DNA of 64,000 nucleotides from Crocinitomicaceae bacterium (GCA_029238665.1 JAQWFQ010000030.1:248001-312000), one strand, 5' to 3'; positions 27,175 through 35,834 are shown, counted from the first letter of the stretch. Program-made: numbers and translations. The notes: generated by a model not told the origin, from the sequence alone.

Positions 27175-27855
27175 TTAATAACACGATGACGTCTTCTCTG
27201 AATCAAATGCGGTAATATTTAATTTATTTTTATACCAAATAATACTACAACCAATCTGATCTTCACCTTGGTTAAACACCATGTAGTGCTCTGCTTTTGG
27301 ACGTTGCTCAAAGTTTGTTTTACTAAAATCTAACTTACCTGAAGTTTTAATCAAAGTGAAAATATCTTTGGGGTTAATTAAGCCTAACACCTCCTGTTGA
27401 CAAGAAACCAATTGAGTTGAATCTGGATACACCATATTCTCATCGTTTGGATAGTGAATTACACGTCCAAAACCCGCCAATGAATTATCCGCTTCATTAA
27501 AATTATCTGTAATAAACACCTCCGAAACAAAACTCTCATAAGGCAAGGTAAACGCATAACTTACACCTTCTTTTTCCATGACATAGATTTTTGAATCACC
27601 CTCCTTAAGACTCTTCCCAAAATCAACATCACCATCATTCAACACAAGCACAATATCACTGTCATCCAAACCTTGAGCCTTCATTGCAGCTGCAGTCTTA
27701 TCCGAAACAACAATTAACCGATCAAGTACCGCATTTTTAACACGATTTGAAGGCGTCCAAGCACACCCTCTATTTTGAAAGAAAAAAGCAACAAAAACCA
27801 CCCCAATTCCAAATCCAATTCCGTAGAATTTTAACCTTTTAATCCATGATTCCAT
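27175..27855 (-). CDS. Membrane-anchored protein, DUF4258-like N-terminus
   Basis: 226 residues: N-terminal anchor (about 7-27, FYGIGFGIGVVFVAFFFQ), then CAWTPSNRVKN and a soluble domain with LNDGDVDFGKS, which recalls the DUF4258 family found in Flavobacteriia. The remaining 130 residues are not recognised. The start is placed at ATG 27855 because an imperfect -7 element (TATCTTCG at 27869-27876 on the minus strand) precedes it and the 11 extra residues of the longer frame add nothing. Located between the trxA terminator and lpxD. Confidence 0.6.
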   Translation of the reverse strand: MESWIKRLKFYGIGFGIGVVFVAFFFQNRGCAWTPSNRVKNAVLDRLIVVSDKTAAAMKAQGLDDSDIVLVLNDGDVDFGKSLKEGDSKIYVMEKEGVSYAFTLPYESFVSEVFITDNFNEADNSLAGFGRVIHYPNDENMVYPDSTQLVSCQQEVLGLINPKDIFTLIKTSGKLDFSKTNFEQRPKAEHYMVFNQGEDQIGCSIIWYKNKLNITAFDSEKTSSCY

Positions 27856-27888
27856 ACATTCATTTTTACGAAGATAATACAATGACAA

Positions 27889-27922
27889 AAAAAATGCCCT
27901 TCAAACTGAAGGGCATTTTTTA
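27889..27922 (-). terminator. Terminator after trxA
   Basis: Stem ATGCCCTTC (27894-27902) with GAAGGGCAT (27908-27916), a 5-nt loop, A and T tracts on either side so it works in both directions. Eight T residues follow on the minus strand. Confidence 0.88.
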
Positions 27923-27938
27923 TTTTACTTAAATCTTA

Positions 27939-28256
27939 TTAAAGTATCGCGTCTAACTTAGAAGCAAGTTGTGCTTTTGGCACAGCACCAACAGTCTTGT
28001 CAGCAACCTCACCATTTTTAATAAACAAAATTGTAGGAATATTTCTAACCCCAAATTTTGCAGAAACTCCTGGATTCTGATCTACATTTACCTTTCCGAT
28101 AACTGCTCTACCTTCATACTCTCCAGACATTTCCTCCACAACAGGTCCAATCATTCTACATGGCCCACACCATTCAGCCCAAAAATCAACCAAAACTGGT
28201 TTATCTGAGTTTAATACTAATTCTTCAAAGTTTGCATCTGTGATTTCTAATGCCAT
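27939..28256 (-). CDS. trxA: Thioredoxin
   Basis: 105 residues with the redox-active WCGPC site (29-33) and cis-Pro loop NIPTILF. Cytoplasmic disulfide reductase serving ribonucleotide reductase, peroxiredoxins and others. Full-length, no signal peptide. Single-gene unit with a good promoter upstream and a strong terminator downstream. Confidence 0.96.
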   Translation of the reverse strand: MALEITDANFEELVLNSDKPVLVDFWAEWCGPCRMIGPVVEEMSGEYEGRAVIGKVNVDQNPGVSAKFGVRNIPTILFIKNGEVADKTVGAVPKAQLASKLDAIL

Positions 28257-28293
28257 AATATTATTTTTTTTGTTCTACGTTGCCTTTAAGGCT

Positions 28294-28301
28294 CAAATTT
28301 A
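28294..28301 (-). promoter_or_regulatory. Promoter of trxA
   Basis: Minus-strand TAAATTTG with a TTG -33 element at 28321-28323 and a 19-bp spacer. The 5' leader is about 33 nt. Confidence 0.65.
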
Positions 28302-28362
28302 ATTTATAAAGTCTGTAACACAATAATTTTGCCACAAAAAAATAACGCCACTTTGTCAGTCG

Positions 28363-28758
28363 TTAATTTAATACGGTCATCTTCTTGCTCACCTTTTGAT
28401 TATCTGTTTTCAAGCAATAAAAATAATCTCCATTCGGCAATTTAGACGAATCAAATCTTACAATATTTCCTCCAACCTTGCAATCCTGAGCTACCACCTC
28501 CATAAATTCATTCATATCACCATCCAAGATCAGTAGTCGATACGACCTCTCAACTGGTGATGTGAAATAAAACGGCAACTCACCTGTAGCAGGAGAAATT
28601 TCTAAGCTTTCTAATTGACAATAATCTTCATGCCTAATTGCTTCTCGACCAAAATAATTCAAGAGTCTTCGGTAAGCAATGACAATAACCAATAGTATGA
28701 TAGAGGTATAAAGAATTCCTATTAAAATATCATACAAAGAAACACCAACTAACAACAT
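28363..28758 (-). CDS. Membrane-anchored protein with a sorting-domain-like C-terminus
   Basis: 131 residues: one N-terminal transmembrane helix (about 9-28), a basic patch (YRRLLNYFGRE), then a small beta-sandwich-like domain. The C-terminal segment (GDYFYCLKTDNQKVSKKMTVLN) has the rhythm of type IX secretion C-terminal domains (G-x-Y-x-x-x-L ... K-K), yet there is no signal peptide, only an anchor. Function unknown. Last gene of the menaquinone/terC operon, one base after the DUF493 gene. Confidence 0.55.
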   Translation of the reverse strand: MLLVGVSLYDILIGILYTSIILLVIVIAYRRLLNYFGREAIRHEDYCQLESLEISPATGELPFYFTSPVERSYRLLILDGDMNEFMEVVAQDCKVGGNIVRFDSSKLPNGDYFYCLKTDNQKVSKKMTVLN

Positions 28759-28759
28759 A

Positions 28760-29026
28760 CTACAACGAGATTACACCTTTAAACTTTGAGGCTTTATTAT
28801 ATTTTTCAATTACCGAGTCTGCGCTCAACATCATTTCCTTAACACTTAAACTAACAAACTTTCCCGTTTTGGAATTTGTATACTTCAAGTCTGCACCATC
28901 ATCAAACAAAGCGGTTACCTTGGCAATCAACTCAGAATCGTTCGGCATAATGAATTTAAACAAATAAATCATAGGCCATTCCTGTAATTCTAACTGAACC
29001 TTAAGACTATCAAACTTACTGGACAT
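28760..29026 (-). CDS. DUF493-family protein (YbeD-like)
   Basis: 88 residues, starting MSSKFDSLKVQLELQEWP; compact alpha/beta pattern (YLFKFIMP ... FVSLSVKEMMLSADSVIEKYNKAS) matching DUF493. The fold is related to regulatory ACT-like domains; function unknown. The start at 29026 overlaps the preceding gene by 11 nt. The longer in-frame start (29086) lies deep inside that gene and is unlikely. Confidence 0.7.
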   Translation of the reverse strand: MSSKFDSLKVQLELQEWPMIYLFKFIMPNDSELIAKVTALFDDGADLKYTNSKTGKFVSLSVKEMMLSADSVIEKYNKASKFKGVISL

Positions 29027-29597
29027 TATTCTCAATTTTAAGCCACAAAGATAATCGATTAGCTTCTTGATACAGCATATTTTCAATATCTAATTTTTCA
29101 ATATCCTTTACCGCTGAATAACCTGCCAAAACAAACGCATCAATTTCAGCTTCCAACACCATTGCGTCTGCCTCTTGACTAAGAATGACACCACTACAAT
29201 CTAAAAAGTTTAATGCTTTAAAAACGGTTGCAAATTGCCTTTGGTTCTCAAGTAACTTTCCAAGCGAGAATTTAACACCTAGAAAACCAATCGCATTTAC
29301 CAACATCAATTTAATTTCAGTTTTATTTTTATTGTAATCGCGCCATGCAAATTTCAAATCCGTTTGATCAACGTCTACCCTATAACTAAGTGTTAACTCA
29401 TCATTCGTTTGACCCGTTAAAAAGGCATACGAATAATGGATTAACCTCATTTTTTTTAAATGAAACTGATACAATTTTGTTGATGGAGCGGCATTAAGAA
29501 CCTTTTGCTTCAGTGCAAATAACTTTTCTTGATAAAGATCTTCTAATTCACCTTCATCCTCGTGGGGCAAGTATAACAAAGCATCCTCTCTTGTCAT
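29016..29597 (-). CDS. Conserved hypothetical protein, function unknown
   Basis: 193 residues, acidic/amphipathic, no membrane segment. The N-terminal 65 residues (DALLYLPHEDEGELEDLYQEK followed by two further helices) look like a J-domain-type helical repeat without the HPD motif; this is a fold guess only. The rest is helical with no known motif. It sits between terC (1-nt overlap at 29597) and the DUF493 gene (11-nt overlap), so translation is tightly coupled. Confidence 0.5.
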   Translation of the reverse strand: MTREDALLYLPHEDEGELEDLYQEKLFALKQKVLNAAPSTKLYQFHLKKMRLIHYSYAFLTGQTNDELTLSYRVDVDQTDLKFAWRDYNKNKTEIKLMLVNAIGFLGVKFSLGKLLENQRQFATVFKALNFLDCSGVILSQEADAMVLEAEIDAFVLAGYSAVKDIEKLDIENMLYQEANRLSLWLKIENNVQ

Positions 29598-30334
29598 TAC
29601 ACACCTTTGTTTTTCCTCATTCTTATGTTCAAAAACTCTATAATCAATGAATAAACAATTGCAAAATAAATATATCCTTTTGGCACATGCTGCCCAAATG
29701 CTTCAGCAACTAAAAACACACCTATAGTTACCAAAAAACCTAAAGCAATCATCTTAATTGTTGGTCGATTATTGATAAAATCAGCAATACCTTTAGCAAA
29801 GGCAAGCATAACAATCATTGAAACAATTACAGCAATGTAAATAATCACCATTGGGTCCTGGTTTCCTTCTCCTATTCCATTTGTCATCCCTATGGCTGAA
29901 ATAATCGAATCAAAGCTAAAAACAATATCAATTAATACAATCTGTACAATCACCCCCTTTAGCGTTACCTTTCCTTTTTGCTCATGCTCTTCATGACCAG
30001 CAACACTGCTATGCATTTCAGTTACACTCTTATAAATCAAAAATAATCCACCAATCAACAAGACTAAGCTCTGGCCTGAAAATTCAACCTCAGCTACTGT
30101 AAACAAGGGGCTAGTCATTTGCATAATCCAAGCCACAAAGCTCAATAAAATCAATCGAATAATTAACGCCAACGACAGCCCAACATTACGTGCACGTCTT
30201 TTATTGTTTTTTGGTAATCGATCTGTAACGATTGAAATAAAAATAATATTATCAATGCCCAAGACAATTTCTAGCAATGACAAGATGACTAAATAAAGAA
30301 GCCCATCCCAAGTAAATAAAATTGAAAAATCCAT
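29597..30334 (-). CDS. TerC-family integral membrane protein
   Basis: 245 residues with about seven transmembrane helices. The paired Asp motifs SLLEIVLGIDNIIFIS and VFSFDSIISAIGMTNG are characteristic of TerC/Alx proteins, which export Mn2+ or metallate secreted proteins in studied bacteria. A charged His/Glu loop (HSSVAGHEEHEQKGK, about 108-122) could bind metal. Five nt after menD and overlapping the next gene by one base. Confidence 0.88.
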   Translation of the reverse strand: MDFSILFTWDGLLYLVILSLLEIVLGIDNIIFISIVTDRLPKNNKRRARNVGLSLALIIRLILLSFVAWIMQMTSPLFTVAEVEFSGQSLVLLIGGLFLIYKSVTEMHSSVAGHEEHEQKGKVTLKGVIVQIVLIDIVFSFDSIISAIGMTNGIGEGNQDPMVIIYIAVIVSMIVMLAFAKGIADFINNRPTIKMIALGFLVTIGVFLVAEAFGQHVPKGYIYFAIVYSLIIEFLNIRMRKNKGV

Positions 30335-30339
30335 ACCTT

Positions 30340-32031
30340 TTACCTTGTTTTTAGTTTTTGAAAAAATTGTTTCAACACACCATCATTCACCTCTGAAGGA
30401 GTAAAAACCTCCATTAACTTAGGACATCCAGAATCGGATGCATCATAAAACTGAGCCATCTGCCCCTCAAGCTCATCAATACCACTCGCTTTTAAGTACT
30501 CCACACCAAAAGCTTCACACAATTTCTCAGCGTTTGCTTCTTGTTTTGTCACAAAGTAAGTATCAAGCTGTTTCGTACTAGAAGGACCATCGATAATCTT
30601 AAAAATACCTCCCCCTCCATTGTTAATCAATATTATTCGCAAGTTCTCATTCAAATAATTACTCCACAGCGCATTACTGTCATAAAAAAATGACACATCG
30701 CCAGTAATCATGACGTTGTAGTTGTTTTTCGCAATAATTGCCGCACCACAAGCCGTACTCAAAGAACCATCAATTCCGCTCGTGCCTCTATTAGCAAAGT
30801 AAGAAACCGACTTTATCGGGTCAAACAATTGACAATAACGAACCACAGAACTATTCCCCATATGCAACAAAGAATCTTCAGGAAGGTAATCTAAAACAAG
30901 TTCAAAGACAGCTAAATCTGAGTACGCTACGTTTGCATAAAATGCTGGTAATTCATTTTGAACAAGGTAATCTTTCTGTTTCCATCGATTACCAAATGTA
31001 GAGTTATTCACAAACCCACACTCGTTCATTACCGCTGACAAGAATGTCTTCGGGAAACATTGAACGGATTTACTTAAGGTGCTATATGTATTCATTTCAG
31101 GAAAATCAAAACCAATTCTCCAATGTGACTTTAAGTCTGAAGACCTCAAAAATTGTTTTATTCTCTTTGAAACAATTGCACCACCAATAGAAATCAAAAC
31201 TTCTGGTTTATATGCTTCTACCTCACTATCTTCAATAGCATTCAACGTACGGTCGATACACTGAACAAATCTACCATCAGCTAAATTCGAGGTGTTTTCA
31301 ACCAAAATTGCAACAGAAGTATCTTTCGCTAATTCAGAAAGAATATTGAGTAGCATTGTATTTTTAGGAGCCTGACCACAAATAATCATTTTCCGTTGAG
31401 AAGATTTCCACAACGTTGAAAAAGAAGCCAAATCAAATTCCTCCTCTTTTATTTCAATTGAATTAAGTGTCGCCTCAACAAACTCTGTTTCTAGTGTGTT
31501 GTACAGCGGTTCTGAAATTGGGATGTTAAAATGTACTGGACCTTTCCAACCACCATTACAAGCAACAAAAGCCTTGTCTATATCTGAATTCAACAACTTC
31601 ACATCCGCTAATGAATTCGCCACTTCTGGCACCTCCATCTCAAATTTAATGTGGTTTTCATACACACCCTTCTGAACAATAGTTTGACCGTCTCCATGGT
31701 TTATCCACTCACTCGGTCTATCTGCTGAAACAACAACCAAAGGAACACATTGATAATAAGCTTCTGCAACAGCAGGATAATAATTTAACATTGCAGAACC
31801 TGAGGTGCAAACAACTCCAACCGGAGCATTTAATTGTTGCGCCATACCGAGCGCGTAAAACCCTGCTGAACGTTCATCATGAATAACAATTGTTTCAATT
31901 TCAGGGTGCTCATCTAAAGCAATTACAATTGCTGCATTTCTAGAACCAGGAGAGCAAACAAAATGTCTTAATTTATTATTCAAGCACGCTTGAATAAATG
32001 CCCTTACTCCTGATTTATCTGTTGAAATCAT
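30340..32031 (-). CDS. menD: SEPHCHC synthase MenD
   Basis: 563 residues, thiamine-diphosphate enzyme condensing isochorismate with 2-oxoglutarate in menaquinone synthesis. Seen: CSPGSRNAAIVIAL (N-terminal MenD signature), SADRPSEWINHGDGQTI (isochorismate site), and the ThDP-binding region GTSGIDGSLSTACGAAI ... INNGGGGIF. Co-transcribed with menF, whose stop is two bases upstream. Confidence 0.94.
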   Translation of the reverse strand: MISTDKSGVRAFIQACLNNKLRHFVCSPGSRNAAIVIALDEHPEIETIVIHDERSAGFYALGMAQQLNAPVGVVCTSGSAMLNYYPAVAEAYYQCVPLVVVSADRPSEWINHGDGQTIVQKGVYENHIKFEMEVPEVANSLADVKLLNSDIDKAFVACNGGWKGPVHFNIPISEPLYNTLETEFVEATLNSIEIKEEEFDLASFSTLWKSSQRKMIICGQAPKNTMLLNILSELAKDTSVAILVENTSNLADGRFVQCIDRTLNAIEDSEVEAYKPEVLISIGGAIVSKRIKQFLRSSDLKSHWRIGFDFPEMNTYSTLSKSVQCFPKTFLSAVMNECGFVNNSTFGNRWKQKDYLVQNELPAFYANVAYSDLAVFELVLDYLPEDSLLHMGNSSVVRYCQLFDPIKSVSYFANRGTSGIDGSLSTACGAAIIAKNNYNVMITGDVSFFYDSNALWSNYLNENLRIILINNGGGGIFKIIDGPSSTKQLDTYFVTKQEANAEKLCEAFGVEYLKASGIDELEGQMAQFYDASDSGCPKLMEVFTPSEVNDGVLKQFFQKLKTR

Positions 32032-32032
32032 A

Positions 32033-33016
32033 TTAATTTTCTATATTCTTAATCACATTAAGCAATGTTGCGGACTTCGCTTCTGTTTCTGCCCACTCTT
32101 TGTGAACTAACGAGTTTTGCGTATATCCGCCTCCCAGGTAAAGGGCAATACGCTCATCAAATACCTGCGCACACCTAAGGTTTACAAAGATATCTGAATT
32201 TTGTTCATTATGAACCCCTATTAATCCAGAATAAAATTGCCGATCATGTTTCTCCAGCTCGTTAATAAGAGAAATAGCCCCCACTCTTGGAACTCCACTT
32301 ACTGCAGGTGTAGGGTGTAACAAAGACGTCAACTCCAACACCTGATTTTCCAAAACATTAAATTTAAATTCTGTTTTTAAGTGTTTTACGGGCCCAGCTT
32401 TAACCGTATGCAATTCACCTTGCTCTACACCATCCAAATCTAATTTTGACAACTGTTCTCGAATAAATGTTGTTACAAACGCTTGTTCTTCTAATTCTTT
32501 AACAGACCATGAATCACTTGTGTCTACAGGTAAAGTTCCTGCAAGAGACATTGTTTTAGCACTGTTTTTTTCTCGGTGAATCAAAACTTCAGGTGTAGCC
32601 CCTATCCATGTTCCAAAAGTTTCGCTTGAAATTAAATATACAAATGCATTTTCATAGGTCGCACACAAGGCCTCATACAACTGAAATAAATCAACCGTTC
32701 GATCAATTAATTTAACGCGTGAAAGAATTGCTTTACTAAAGTTATTCGTTTTTATTTTTGATAAAAATGCTTCACCCGTCTCTATATAATCTTCTTTTGA
32801 CTGCTCTTGAATTAAATTTTTCGAATAACAAAAGCTTGGCTTTGATTCATTTGACTCAAAAACAAATACATTTTGTTTCTCAAAGTCTGACACAAAAAAA
32901 CCTACAGCGTTCAGAATTGATTTCACTTTTGTGAATTTCCCGAACAACGAAATAGACTTTTGATTCGGAATTCTATAATGAAGAATATCCCCCAACTTAG
33001 CTCTTTTTATCAACAA
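32033..33016 (-). CDS. menF: Isochorismate synthase
   Basis: 327 residues, chorismate-binding family. TWIGATPEVLIHR, SLAGTLPVD and HPTPAVSGVPRVGAI mark the active site; the C-terminus ends with the family block LYLGGGYTQNSLVHKEWAETEAK. It converts chorismate to isochorismate at the head of the menaquinone branch. Context with menD argues for respiration rather than siderophore synthesis. The start overlaps the hotdog thioesterase gene by 20 nt. Confidence 0.9.
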   Translation of the reverse strand: MLIKRAKLGDILHYRIPNQKSISLFGKFTKVKSILNAVGFFVSDFEKQNVFVFESNESKPSFCYSKNLIQEQSKEDYIETGEAFLSKIKTNNFSKAILSRVKLIDRTVDLFQLYEALCATYENAFVYLISSETFGTWIGATPEVLIHREKNSAKTMSLAGTLPVDTSDSWSVKELEEQAFVTTFIREQLSKLDLDGVEQGELHTVKAGPVKHLKTEFKFNVLENQVLELTSLLHPTPAVSGVPRVGAISLINELEKHDRQFYSGLIGVHNEQNSDIFVNLRCAQVFDERIALYLGGGYTQNSLVHKEWAETEAKSATLLNVIKNIEN

Positions 33017-33422
33017 CCATAACTGTAAGCCTACCTGTACAAATCAACTTATTCGTCGATTCATCATAAACATCTACAGCCCAAACATGGGTACTCCTAC
33101 CTCCATGAGACAATGTTGCTTTGGCAACAACAAAACCACTTTTAATAGCCCCCACATGATTGGCATTCACCTCCAAACCAACAGAAAACTCAGTATCATT
33201 ATCTACTATTAAACCTGAACCTATTGAACCTAAACTCTCTATCAAAACAACAGAAGCACCTCCATGCAAAAGGCCAAAAGGTTGAACTGTTCGTTGATCC
33301 ACAGGCATTCTACCCATTAAATAATCGTCACCAAGTTCAGTCACAACAATACCTAAATGATCAATCAACGTGTTTTTATTAAGCCCGTTAATTGTATCTA
33401 AAGAAACTTTTTTCATTTGCAT
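32997..33422 (-). CDS. Hotdog-fold thioesterase, probable DHNA-CoA thioesterase
   Basis: 141 residues of the PaaI/YbgC-like group; LLHGGASVVLIESLGSIGS carries the conserved HGG and catalytic Glu. Position directly in front of menF-menD makes 1,4-dihydroxy-2-naphthoyl-CoA hydrolysis (MenI) the likely role; this is context-based. The frame is open to 33446, but a promoter -7 element occupies 33428-33435 inside that extension, so the start is ATG 33422 (MQMKKVSLD). Confidence 0.78.
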   Translation of the reverse strand: MQMKKVSLDTINGLNKNTLIDHLGIVVTELGDDYLMGRMPVDQRTVQPFGLLHGGASVVLIESLGSIGSGLIVDNDTEFSVGLEVNANHVGAIKSGFVVAKATLSHGGRSTHVWAVDVYDESTNKLICTGRLTVMVVDKKS

Positions 33423-33427
33423 AAACA

Positions 33428-33435
33428 CAAATTTA
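33428..33435 (-). promoter_or_regulatory. Leaderless promoter of the menaquinone operon
   Basis: Minus-strand TAAATTTG, final G 6 nt from the A of ATG 33422. It faces the murB promoter on the other strand, 77 bp away. Confidence 0.62.
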
Positions 33436-33512
33436 AGGGCATTCATCGAATTAACAACAATCGAACGTTGAAGTTTATTTGACCATCTGTAATTTCTTAT
33501 GTCATATTCAAT

Positions 33513-33520
33513 TACTTTTG
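33513..33520 (+). promoter_or_regulatory. Leaderless promoter of murB
   Basis: TACTTTTG followed by AAGT and the murB ATG; G to A distance is 5 nt. No convincing -33 element at the usual spacing. Confidence 0.6.
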
Positions 33521-33524
33521 AAGT

Positions 33525-34532
33525 ATGATTTCAACGAATGTAAACTTAAAAGAACACAATACCTTTGGTATATCTGTGAACTCCTCTCGATTTGCAACTT
33601 TCACCTCTGTAGATGATTTGACTCAAGTTTTAGCAAAAAGAGAAGATTCTAAGCTTTTAATTTTAGGTGGAGGAAGCAACATTCTGTTTACAAAAGACTT
33701 TGACGGTCTAGTCCTTAAGAATGAAATAAAAGGGTTCGAAATTATTCATCAAGACAATGACATCGTTCAAATAAAGGTGGGTGCAGGTGAAGTTTGGCAT
33801 GATTTCGTAATGAAATGTATTGACTTACGATTCGCCGGTATTGAAAATTTATCTTTAATTCCAGGTAGCGTTGGAGCTAGCCCTATGCAAAACATTGGAG
33901 CCTATGGTGTTGAAATCAAAGACGTATTTGTAGAATTAGAAGCCTACCACATTAACTCTGGTAAAACAAAAATATTTTCAAAAGAAGAATGCCAATTTGG
34001 CTATCGAGAAAGTGTTTTTAAACGTGAATTCAAAGACCAATACATTATCACATCTGTAACCTACGAACTCAACATGTCTAGCAGAGTTAACTCCAGTTAT
34101 GGTGCCATTCAACACGAACTAGAAAGCAATGGGATAAAACACCCTACAATCAAAGATATTAGTAATGCTGTAATTAAAATAAGGTCAAGTAAATTACCAA
34201 ACCCGAAAGAAATTGGAAACGCAGGAAGTTTTTTCAAAAATCCAATTGTTGGAAAAGATGTACTGTCTAAACTACAGAACACGTTTGAAAAGGTACCTAA
34301 CTACCCCGCACCAGAAGGTAAGGTAAAGTTAGCTGCCGGATGGTTAATTGAACAAGCTGGATGGAAAGGAAAAACCGTGGGTAATCATGGTGTACATAAA
34401 AATCAAGCGCTGGTACTCGTCAACTATTCAGATGCTTTAGGAGATGAGATCCTAACTCTATCAACTCAAATCATCAATGATGTTACAGAGAAGTTTGGAG
34501 TAACCTTGGAACGTGAAGTAAACATTATTTAA
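33525..34532 (+). CDS. murB: UDP-N-acetylmuramate dehydrogenase
   Basis: 335 residues, FAD-binding type I MurB (E. coli-like length). Seen: NTFGISVNSSRF, LGGGSNILFTKDFDG, LIPGSVGASPMQNIGAYG, the catalytic Ser in GSFFKNP, and GWKGKTVGNHGVHKNQALVL. Reduces UDP-GlcNAc-enolpyruvate to UDP-MurNAc in peptidoglycan synthesis. Isolated from other mur genes; convergent with the helicase, 11 nt apart. Confidence 0.95.
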   Translation: MISTNVNLKEHNTFGISVNSSRFATFTSVDDLTQVLAKREDSKLLILGGGSNILFTKDFDGLVLKNEIKGFEIIHQDNDIVQIKVGAGEVWHDFVMKCIDLRFAGIENLSLIPGSVGASPMQNIGAYGVEIKDVFVELEAYHINSGKTKIFSKEECQFGYRESVFKREFKDQYIITSVTYELNMSSRVNSSYGAIQHELESNGIKHPTIKDISNAVIKIRSSKLPNPKEIGNAGSFFKNPIVGKDVLSKLQNTFEKVPNYPAPEGKVKLAAGWLIEQAGWKGKTVGNHGVHKNQALVLVNYSDALGDEILTLSTQIINDVTEKFGVTLEREVNII

Positions 34533-34543
34533 CCACCAAAAGT

Positions 34544-35764
34544 CTACCAATCTAGACCTTTATCACTTTCTTCATTGGCTTTTTTAAGTAAAAGCTTCCA
34601 ATTATTTGACCCGTCGTCTGAGCCATCTAAAATACTTAAATACTCGCCTTTAGACACTTCATACTCTTCAATATCTTGCCCTGTATATTCAACAATTGCA
34701 TCAAACAATTCTTGTTCTAAATCACTACAAAAAGCAAGGGCCTGACCTCTTTTATTTCCTCTACCAGTTCTACCACAACGGTGAACATAGTTTTCAGGAA
34801 CATCCGGTATATCATAGTTGATTACATACTCAACATTTGGAATGTCAATCCCACGCGCTGCAACATCGGTTGTAACAAGCACCTTGTTTTCTCCCGTTCT
34901 AAATCGATCCAGGATTAAAAACCGATCCTTTTGCTCGATGCCTCCATGCATACACTCAGAATCAATATCCACACGCTTAAGTGCATCCACAACCCTACCT
35001 GCCCTAACCTGAGTCCGAACAAAAACTACTACTTTTTTTTCAGGGTACTCTTTAATCATATTCTCTAAAAAGAAGCGCTTATCATCCATACTCACCTTAA
35101 TGAAAGCATGATCAATTGTTTTCGCAACCGGATTCTTTGGAGAAATTTGTATACGAATTGCATTTCGAACAACATCGTAGGCCAATGATTTAATCTTCTT
35201 AGAAATTGTAGCTGAGAAAAAGAGGGTTTGTCGTCTTCTAGGTATAAAATTCATTACATCTTTGATGTCTTTAGCAAACCCAAGATCCAGCATCAAATCT
35301 GCCTCATCCAACACCAAAAACTTGATCTTCGTTAAATCAATCGCTTTTTGAGAAATTAAATCAAACATTCTACCTGGCGTTGCAACTAAAATATCAATCC
35401 CATTATTTAATGTTCTAATTTGCTGTTCCTGTTCTACTCCACCAAACAGCCCAAACGTTTTAACACCTGTATCTTTACCAATTTCACGATAAACTGTTGC
35501 TATTTGCTTTGCCAACTCCCTGGTAGGAACCAGCACCAAGCAAGCTATACCATCGTTCTTTCTTTTTCTTTTCTGAACAATACTTAACGTAGGAATCGCA
35601 AATGCTGCAGTTTTACCTGTTCCTGTTTGAGCAATCGCCATTACATCCTCTCCATCAAGAATGTGTTGAATTGCCTTAAACTGAATATCGGTAGGCCTAG
35701 TATATCCTAAAACATTTAACTGTGACTTAACCTCTTTGGTAATATTGTAATCAGAAAACTTCAT
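34544..35764 (-). CDS. DEAD-box ATP-dependent RNA helicase (RhlE-like)
   Basis: 406 residues with the full helicase set: Q motif region YTRPTDIQFKAI, AQTGTGKT, PTRELA, TPGR, DEAD, SAT, DVAARGID and HRCGRTGR. The C-terminal tail after the core is short and acidic (SILDGSDDGSNNWKLL) rather than the long basic tail of cold-shock helicases. Probably ribosome assembly or RNA turnover. The start at ATG 35764 fits the adjacent promoter; the frame extends 5 codons further into it. Confidence 0.92.
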   Translation of the reverse strand: MKFSDYNITKEVKSQLNVLGYTRPTDIQFKAIQHILDGEDVMAIAQTGTGKTAAFAIPTLSIVQKRKRKNDGIACLVLVPTRELAKQIATVYREIGKDTGVKTFGLFGGVEQEQQIRTLNNGIDILVATPGRMFDLISQKAIDLTKIKFLVLDEADLMLDLGFAKDIKDVMNFIPRRRQTLFFSATISKKIKSLAYDVVRNAIRIQISPKNPVAKTIDHAFIKVSMDDKRFFLENMIKEYPEKKVVVFVRTQVRAGRVVDALKRVDIDSECMHGGIEQKDRFLILDRFRTGENKVLVTTDVAARGIDIPNVEYVINYDIPDVPENYVHRCGRTGRGNKRGQALAFCSDLEQELFDAIVEYTGQDIEEYEVSKGEYLSILDGSDDGSNNWKLLLKKANEESDKGLDW

Positions 35765-35768
35765 GAAA

Positions 35769-35776
35769 CAAAGGTA
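35769..35776 (-). promoter_or_regulatory. Leaderless promoter of the DEAD-box helicase
   Basis: Minus-strand TACCTTTG with G to A-of-ATG distance of 5 nt. A TTG at 35800-35802 gives a 23-bp spacer and lies in the loop of the preceding terminator. Confidence 0.65.
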
Positions 35777-35781
35777 CAAAC

Positions 35782-35812
35782 AAAAACCGCCCTGATCTTC
35801 AAGGCGGTTTTT
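35782..35812 (-). terminator. Terminator between the zinc-ribbon gene and the helicase
   Basis: A 10-bp stem AAAAACCGCC (35782-35791) with GGCGGTTTTT (35803-35812), 11-nt loop. It ends Nif3-zinc-ribbon transcription and its T tract abuts the helicase promoter. Confidence 0.85.
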
Positions 35813-35834
35813 AATCTATTAAAATTATATTTTC

